Of a stretch of DNA of 11,381 nucleotides, positions 7,504 to 11,381 are shown piece by piece. A program made the translations under genes and the position numbers. Source of the DNA: Tepidimonas sp. (GTDB taxonomy: Bacteria; Pseudomonadota; Gammaproteobacteria; Burkholderiales; Burkholderiaceae_C); NCBI GenBank assembly GCA_025054905.1, contig JANWZF010000178.1, forward strand, positions 1 to 11,381. Direction: 5' to 3'. Below the pieces are notes generated by a model. The model saw nothing but the letters and a program-made list of their open reading frames with translations, ran no database searches and was not told where the DNA came from. The number at the start of each line of letters is the position of its first letter. Positions within the stretch are counted from its first letter, which is position 1.

Positions 7504-9021
7504 ATGACGCTGTCCACCACCCTGCTGGCCGACCACTTGCTGGCCGAATTGGCGCGCGACGACGGGCCGGTGGGCCCGCGCAGCGGGCTGCCGCTGAACC
7601 GGCGGCTGGCCGAAGCGCTGCGCCGCGCCATTCTGGAGGGTCGTCTGGGCGCCGGCGAGCGCCTGCCCTCCAGCCGCGAGCTGGCCCAGGACCTGCGCCT
7701 GTCGCGCAACACCGTGGTGGCGGCGCTGGAGCAGCTGGCCGCCGAAGGCTATGTACGTGGCCGCGTTGGCAGCGGAACGTTCGTGGCCGACCTGCCCGCG
7801 CGCAACGGTGGCAGCGCGCGCATGCGCCGCCCCGGGGCAACCGCAACCGCGCGGTTGTCCAACCGGGGCCAGCAGCTGGCCCGCCAGCGCAACGCCCAGC
7901 ATCTGGAAATCCAGCCGTTCACCCCGGGTCCAGCGGATTTCAGCGCGTTTCCGCTGGCCCTGTGGCAGCGGCTGCAGAACAAGCACTGGCGCCAGGCACG
8001 GCCGGAGATGCTGGACTACACCACCTCAGGCGGCTATGGGCCGCTGCGCCGCGCGGTGGCCGATCACCTGCGCGTGGCACGCGGGCTGCGGCTGGAACCC
8101 GATCAGGTCATCATCACCAGCGGCACGCAGCAGTCGCTGGAGCTGTGCGCACGGCTGCTGGCCGACGAAGGCGATACGGTGTGGATCGAAGACCCGGCCT
8201 ACTGGGGCGCGGTCAAGGCGCTGACCGCCTGTGGCCTGCGCCTGCATCCGGTGGCGGTGGACGAACAGGGCTGGGCTGCGCCCACGCTGCCGGGGCCGCC
8301 CCCACGCCTGATTTACGTCACGCCGTCGCACCAGTACCCCACAGGAGCAGTGATGCCGCTGGTGCGCCGCCGTGTGCTGCTGGCCGAGGCCGCACGCCAT
8401 CAGGCCTGGGTGCTGGAAGATGACTACGACAGCGAATTTCGCTTCGATGCGGCACCGGTGGCGGCCCTGGCGGGCCTGGACGACGACAGCCGGGTCTGCT
8501 ACCTGGGAACGTTTTCCAAGGTGCTGTACCCCGGCGTCAAGCTTGGTTACCTGGTGGCACCACCGGCGCTGGTGGACGATCTACGCCAGGCCCACTATGA
8601 CCTGAATCGACCTGGCCAGCTGCCGTTGCAGGCAGCCCTGGCAGAGTTCATCGAGCTGGGGCACTTTGCCCATGCGCTGCGGCGCGCGCGCCAGACCTAC
8701 GCCAGCCGACGCGCGCTGCTGCTGCAGGCACTGCAGCCGTTGCTGGCCCATCCCGGCGTTGCGCTGCACGGCGCTGCACAAGGGCTGCACCTGTGCCTGC
8801 GTCTGCCGCCGGACATCGACGATGCGGCCCTGGCGCAGCAGCTGGCCGCGCAGGGCATCACGGTGCGGCCGCTGTCGGCCTACTGCCTGCAGCGCCGCGA
8901 TCTGCGCGGCCTGGTGATCGGCTACGGCTACGCCGCCCCGGCCCTGATCGCCCCCTGCGCCGAGCGACTGGTGAGCACCGTGCAGGCTGCGCTGGCCGCG
9001 GTCACGGCCCCGGGCCGATGA
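7504..9021 (+). CDS. MocR/GabR-family PLP-dependent transcriptional regulator
   Basis: A 505-residue fusion of a GntR winged helix-turn-helix (about 28-95, with LPSSRELAQDLRLSRNTV as the recognition part and GYVRGRVGSGTFV as the wing) to a fold type I aminotransferase-like domain (about 135-500). A linker rich in arginine and alanine lies between. The PLP site looks functional: SGTQQSLELC (206-215), YVTPSHQYPTG (271-281), D307 in EDDYDSEFRF, and the Schiff-base lysine K339 in GTFSKVLYPG. Such proteins are usually regulators, not enzymes; GabR, PdxR and TauR are examples. It is divergent from spuA, so control of the spu operon and itself is the simplest reading, with putrescine, a glutamylated amine or GABA as possible effectors bound through PLP. 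The ATG at 7504 was chosen because it puts the HTH at the usual distance; its ribosome-binding site is weak. Effector and direction of control cannot be seen. Confidence 0.93.
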   Translation: MTLSTTLLADHLLAELARDDGPVGPRSGLPLNRRLAEALRRAILEGRLGAGERLPSSRELAQDLRLSRNTVVAALEQLAAEGYVRGRVGSGTFVADLPARNGGSARMRRPGATATARLSNRGQQLARQRNAQHLEIQPFTPGPADFSAFPLALWQRLQNKHWRQARPEMLDYTTSGGYGPLRRAVADHLRVARGLRLEPDQVIITSGTQQSLELCARLLADEGDTVWIEDPAYWGAVKALTACGLRLHPVAVDEQGWAAPTLPGPPPRLIYVTPSHQYPTGAVMPLVRRRVLLAEAARHQAWVLEDDYDSEFRFDAAPVAALAGLDDDSRVCYLGTFSKVLYPGVKLGYLVAPPALVDDLRQAHYDLNRPGQLPLQAALAEFIELGHFAHALRRARQTYASRRALLLQALQPLLAHPGVALHGAAQGLHLCLRLPPDIDDAALAQQLAAQGITVRPLSAYCLQRRDLRGLVIGYGYAAPALIAPCAERLVSTVQAALAAVTAPGR

Positions 9022-9934
9022 ACGGCAGCACCGCGTGCGGCACGATGCCCGTGGTGGCCGCGGCCCGCTGCACATCGAGCCCGGTGCTGGCACCGGCACC
9101 GGTGACCAGCGCGGCGCGCAACCCGGCCGCCAGTGCCCCCAGCACGTCGGTGTGCAGCGTATCCCCCAGCATCCACACCTGCGTGCGTCGCACGCCGGGC
9201 GGCAGGCTGGCCAGCGCGCGCTCGAAGATCGCCGCAAACGGTTTGCCAAACATTTGCACAGTGGCGCCGGTGCGCGCCGCCAGGTGCAGGCACCACCCCC
9301 CGGGCTCACGCGCCCAGCCGCCCTCCCACGGCGAGATCAGGTCCGGGTTGGCCACCCAGACCGGGCGCGGCCGCCGGCGCAGATCATGCTCCAGCCGTTG
9401 TTGCGCCACCTCGTCCCAGCCTTGCGCACACAGAAACAGCACCGCATCGTCGTCATCCTGCAGCGCGCCGGCTTCGCAGCGGCGCGCCTGCGCCAGCGGC
9501 AGGTCGCTGCAGTCCGCCCCCACCGGCGCCACCACAGCCCAGCGGCGCTGCGGCGCCGCGGCCAGCGCGGCGGCCACCACGTCACGGCTGGTCACAAAGT
9601 CTTCGGCCTGCAGCGGCAGACCCATGCGGTGGTAGCGCTGCACCAGCGTGGCCTTGGGCACGCTGGCGGCGTTGCTGACGATGCGAAACGGCACCTTCAG
9701 CTCACGCAGCCGCTGCAGCATCTGCGCGGCGCCCGGGATGGCCTGTGCGCCGAGGTTGAGCACGCCAAAAGCATCCAGCAGCACCGCGTCGGCCTGGGGC
9801 AGCAGATCGACCAGGCCGCCAACGGACTGCGGGCGATGATGCCCCGCCGGCACAGCCGGCCAGTGCGCACGCGCCTGCTCGTAAGCCTGCAGCAGGGCCC
9901 AGGCGCGCGCCGCAGCGGGTTCAGTGGCTGTCAC
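9002..9934 (-). CDS. Class IIA HAD-superfamily protein with altered motif I
   Basis: A 310-residue HAD-fold protein resembling the NagD/class IIA phosphatases, closest by motif to the uncharacterised branch whose motif I reads D-x-W/F-G-V. Motif I is LLDAFGVLN with nucleophile D54, but the usual second aspartate (DxD) is F56. Motif II is S87 in RIVSNAAS, motif III is K231 in MFGKP, and motif IV is GDTLHTD at 257-263 with both acids present. A cap domain fits between about 105 and 225. The start is a GTG at 9934, since no ATG lies nearby; its first 14 bases overlap the end of the upstream gene, so translational coupling is likely. Its 3' end overlaps the convergent regulator gene by 20 bases. 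The substrate is unknown. A link to polyamine metabolism is not shown by the sequence. Confidence 0.85.
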   Translation of the reverse strand: MTATEPAAARAWALLQAYEQARAHWPAVPAGHHRPQSVGGLVDLLPQADAVLLDAFGVLNLGAQAIPGAAQMLQRLRELKVPFRIVSNAASVPKATLVQRYHRMGLPLQAEDFVTSRDVVAAALAAAPQRRWAVVAPVGADCSDLPLAQARRCEAGALQDDDDAVLFLCAQGWDEVAQQRLEHDLRRRPRPVWVANPDLISPWEGGWAREPGGWCLHLAARTGATVQMFGKPFAAIFERALASLPPGVRRTQVWMLGDTLHTDVLGALAAGLRAALVTGAGASTGLDVQRAAATTGIVPHAVLPFIGPGP

Positions 9935-10430
9935 GGCCGCTGGCCAGGCGGTCCATCAGGGCAAACAGCACGCCCGAGATGACAAACGTCATGTGCAGCC
10001 CAACCTTCCAGGCCAGCTCCTCGCGCGTGTAGGCGCTGGTGTGCATGAAGACCTTCAGCAGCTCGATGCCGGAAATGGCCACGATCGAGCCGATCAGCTT
10101 CATCTTGAGGTCCGAAAACCCCACCTGCCCCATCCAGGTTGGGCGGTCCTCGTGATCTTCCACACCAATCTTGGAGACGAAGTTTTCGTAGCCGGCAAAG
10201 ACGATGATCAGCAACAGGTTGCCCACCATCACGATGTCGATCAGCGCCAGCACCCCCAGCATCACGTCCTGCGGCTGACCGAAAAACACCGTCGGCACAA
10301 AACCGATGAATTCCTTGACGAACTTGACCAGCAGCAGCCCGAGCGCCAGCACCAGCCCGAAATAAAACGGGGCCAGCAACCAACGCGCCTTGAACATGAA
10401 GGTTTCGAGAAACCGCTCCATCGCTTTCAT
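9921..10430 (-). CDS. yqhA: UPF0114/YqhA-like inner-membrane protein (TIGR00645 family)
   Basis: A 169-residue membrane protein closely resembling E. coli YqhA: it shares the patterns MERFLE, RWLLAPFYFGL, FAGYENFVS, SIVAIS and a closing DRL near the C-terminus. Four hydrophobic segments can be seen at about 17-36, 56-79, 112-130 and 141-160, with a charged loop (about 86-110, including EDHEDRP) between the second and third. The family has no firmly established function that I can state. The ATG at 10430 is listed; an ATG at 10421 (MERFL) would match the E. coli start and neither has a strong ribosome-binding site. The stop lies inside the start of the HAD gene (14-base overlap), so both come from one message, probably from the -10 element at 10478-10483. 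Confidence 0.93.
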   Translation of the reverse strand: MKAMERFLETFMFKARWLLAPFYFGLVLALGLLLVKFVKEFIGFVPTVFFGQPQDVMLGVLALIDIVMVGNLLLIIVFAGYENFVSKIGVEDHEDRPTWMGQVGFSDLKMKLIGSIVAISGIELLKVFMHTSAYTREELAWKVGLHMTFVISGVLFALMDRLASGRDSH

Positions 10431-10477
10431 GCTTGCTTTTTACCCCCAGGGGAATACAGGCCTGCCAAAGCCGCGCG

Positions 10478-10483
10478 ATTATA
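10478..10483 (-). promoter_or_regulatory. Consensus -10 box upstream of yqhA
   Basis: The minus strand reads TATAAT, a perfect sigma-70 -10 hexamer, 47 bases before the yqhA ATG in a 69-base gap. No good -35 hexamer lies 16-18 bases upstream (GCCCTG at 17), and the TG of an extended -10 is one base out of place. It is the best promoter candidate in the window and would drive yqhA and the HAD gene apart from the oxidoreductase gene upstream. Confidence 0.5.
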
Positions 10484-10486
10484 GGC

Positions 10487-10500
10487 AGACGCTGGCGTCT
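10487..10500. repeat. 14-base inverted repeat overlapping the oxidoreductase stop
   Basis: AGACGC and GCGTCT face each other across two bases, ending on the last base of the oxidoreductase stop codon and lying in the -10/-35 spacer of the yqhA promoter candidate. There is no U-run after it, so it is not a normal terminator. Its place would suit a repressor site for yqhA. Confidence 0.4.
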
Positions 10501-11381
10501 CAGGGCAGCAGGTCGCGCAAGCGGTGCCACGCCATGCCCAGCACCAGCAGCGGTGTGCGCAGCCAGTGGCCTCCGGGAAACGCCCGATGCCGCAGGCGTG
10601 CATAAACGTCGAAGCGCCCGGTCTGCGCCGTGATGGCCTCGGCCACCACGCGCCCGGCCAGCCCTGTCAGCGCCACACCGTGACCGCTAAACCCTTGCAG
10701 GTAATAGATGCGGTCACCGACGCGACCAAAGTCCGGTGCGCGGTTGGCGGTGATGTCGACAAAACCGCCCCACAGGTGGGTCAGCGCCACGCCGCGCAGC
10801 TGCGGAAACACCGCCAGCAACCGCCGCTGCATCGTCGCTTGCAACCGCGGCGGCGTCATCGTCGTGTAGCTGACGCGGCCGCCAAACAGCAGGCGATGGT
10901 CGGCACTCAGGCGGAAATAGTCCAGCACGACGTTGTTGTCGCACACGGCCGCAGCGCTCGGGATGAGGGCTGCCGCGCGCTCAGGACCCAGGGGTTCGGT
11001 GGCCACGATGTAGGTGCCCACTGGCATGATGCGCGCATGGATGGATGGCACCACCGCCGGACCCAACTCCGGCAGCAGACAGTTGCCAGCCACCACGGCG
11101 AGTTCGGCGTGCACCTCGCCCTGGTCGGTGCGGGCGCACACACCGAGGGCCGTGCGCTGCAGCGCGCGCACGGCGCTGTGCTCGTACAGCTGCGCGCCAG
11201 CCTGCTGGGCGGCGCGGGCCAGCCCCAGCGTGTAGCGCAGAGGGTGCAAGTGGCCCGAGACGCGCTCATGGACGGCGGCCACGTAGCGGGGACTGTCGAC
11301 CCAGCGCCGCACCGCTTCGCCTTCGGCCCATTCGGTGACAAAGCCGAGCTCGGTGTGCAGCGCCTCGAATTCCGCGCGCAG
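10500..11381 (-). CDS. FAD-dependent amine oxidoreductase, PuuB-like (C-terminal part)
   Basis: The last 293 residues of a DAO-family flavoprotein; the N-terminus with its GxGxxG dinucleotide fold lies beyond the right edge. About 130 residues are missing if it matches PuuB (about 426). Seen here are the central HLHPLRYTLGLARAA segment (44-58 of the visible part), TYIVATEPL (123-131), DYFRLSADHRLLFGGRVSY (154-172), LWGGFVDITANRAPDFGRVG (203-222), and the C-terminal FAD-contacting LQGFSGHGVALTGLAGRVV (228-246). This pattern fits gamma-glutamylputrescine oxidase, which oxidises the glutamylated amine to the aldehyde with release of ammonia and hydrogen peroxide. The reading frame is open to the window edge; a GTG at 11312 is internal, not the start. 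Related DAO proteins act on other amines or amino acids, so PuuB activity is inferred from family and from SpuA/SpuB nearby. Confidence 0.88.
   Translation of the reverse strand: MRAEFEALHTELGFVTEWAEGEAVRRWVDSPRYVAAVHERVSGHLHPLRYTLGLARAAQQAGAQLYEHSAVRALQRTALGVCARTDQGEVHAELAVVAGNCLLPELGPAVVPSIHARIMPVGTYIVATEPLGPERAAALIPSAAAVCDNNVVLDYFRLSADHRLLFGGRVSYTTMTPPRLQATMQRRLLAVFPQLRGVALTHLWGGFVDITANRAPDFGRVGDRIYYLQGFSGHGVALTGLAGRVVAEAITAQTGRFDVYARLRHRAFPGGHWLRTPLLVLGMAWHRLRDLLP

Noticed and set aside
10487..10500. The inverted repeat as a terminator of the oxidoreductase gene
   Set aside because: The stem is only six base pairs with a two-base loop and is not followed by a U-run on the minus-strand transcript.

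Overview
The window is G+C-rich (roughly two thirds by eye) with strongly G/C-biased third codon positions. Its protein families and gene order fit a high-G+C proteobacterium, most likely a Burkholderiales-type betaproteobacterium. That placement is inference from composition and family resemblance, not from a marker gene. About 95% of the window is coding. I see no tRNA, rRNA, CRISPR array, insertion sequence or prophage gene.

Layout, left to right. Positions 1-7408 are a minus-strand polyamine uptake and catabolism operon, read from right to left. In transcription order it holds a gamma-glutamyl-GABA hydrolase (spuA/puuD), a gamma-glutamylpolyamine synthetase (spuB/puuA), a class III putrescine aminotransferase (spuC), a polyamine-binding lipoprotein (potF/spuD), an ABC ATPase (potG/spuF), and two permeases (potH/spuG, and potI/spuH cut by the left edge). 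This is the gene order of the Pseudomonas aeruginosa spu operon, but with one binding protein instead of two. A strong intrinsic terminator sits between potF and potG and probably keeps the binding protein in excess over the membrane components. A divergent plus-strand gene (7504-9021) encodes a MocR/GabR-type regulator (GntR helix-turn-helix fused to an aminotransferase-like PLP domain) and is the obvious candidate controller. Its 3' end overlaps, tail to tail, a minus-strand pair: a UPF0114/YqhA-like membrane protein and a class IIA HAD protein that overlap by 14 bases. Upstream of that pair on the minus strand is the C-terminal part of a PuuB-type FAD amine oxidoreductase, cut by the right edge.

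How the genes work together. PotFGHI imports putrescine or a related polyamine. SpuB glutamylates it, the PuuB-like flavoprotein can oxidise the glutamylated amine, and SpuA releases GABA and glutamate at the end. SpuC offers a second, transamination route from free putrescine. The gamma-glutamyl-aminobutyraldehyde dehydrogenase (PuuC) that would complete the first route is not in the window. A PLP-dependent regulator beside a pathway whose substrates and product are primary amines suggests effector sensing through an aldimine, as in GabR, instead of the XRE/cupin PuuR used by E. coli.

The window is mostly a well-conserved catabolic locus. The points worth a second look are the lipoprotein form of PotF and its altered pocket loop, the potF/potG terminator, the candidate MocR operator, and the HAD protein that lacks the second aspartate of motif I.
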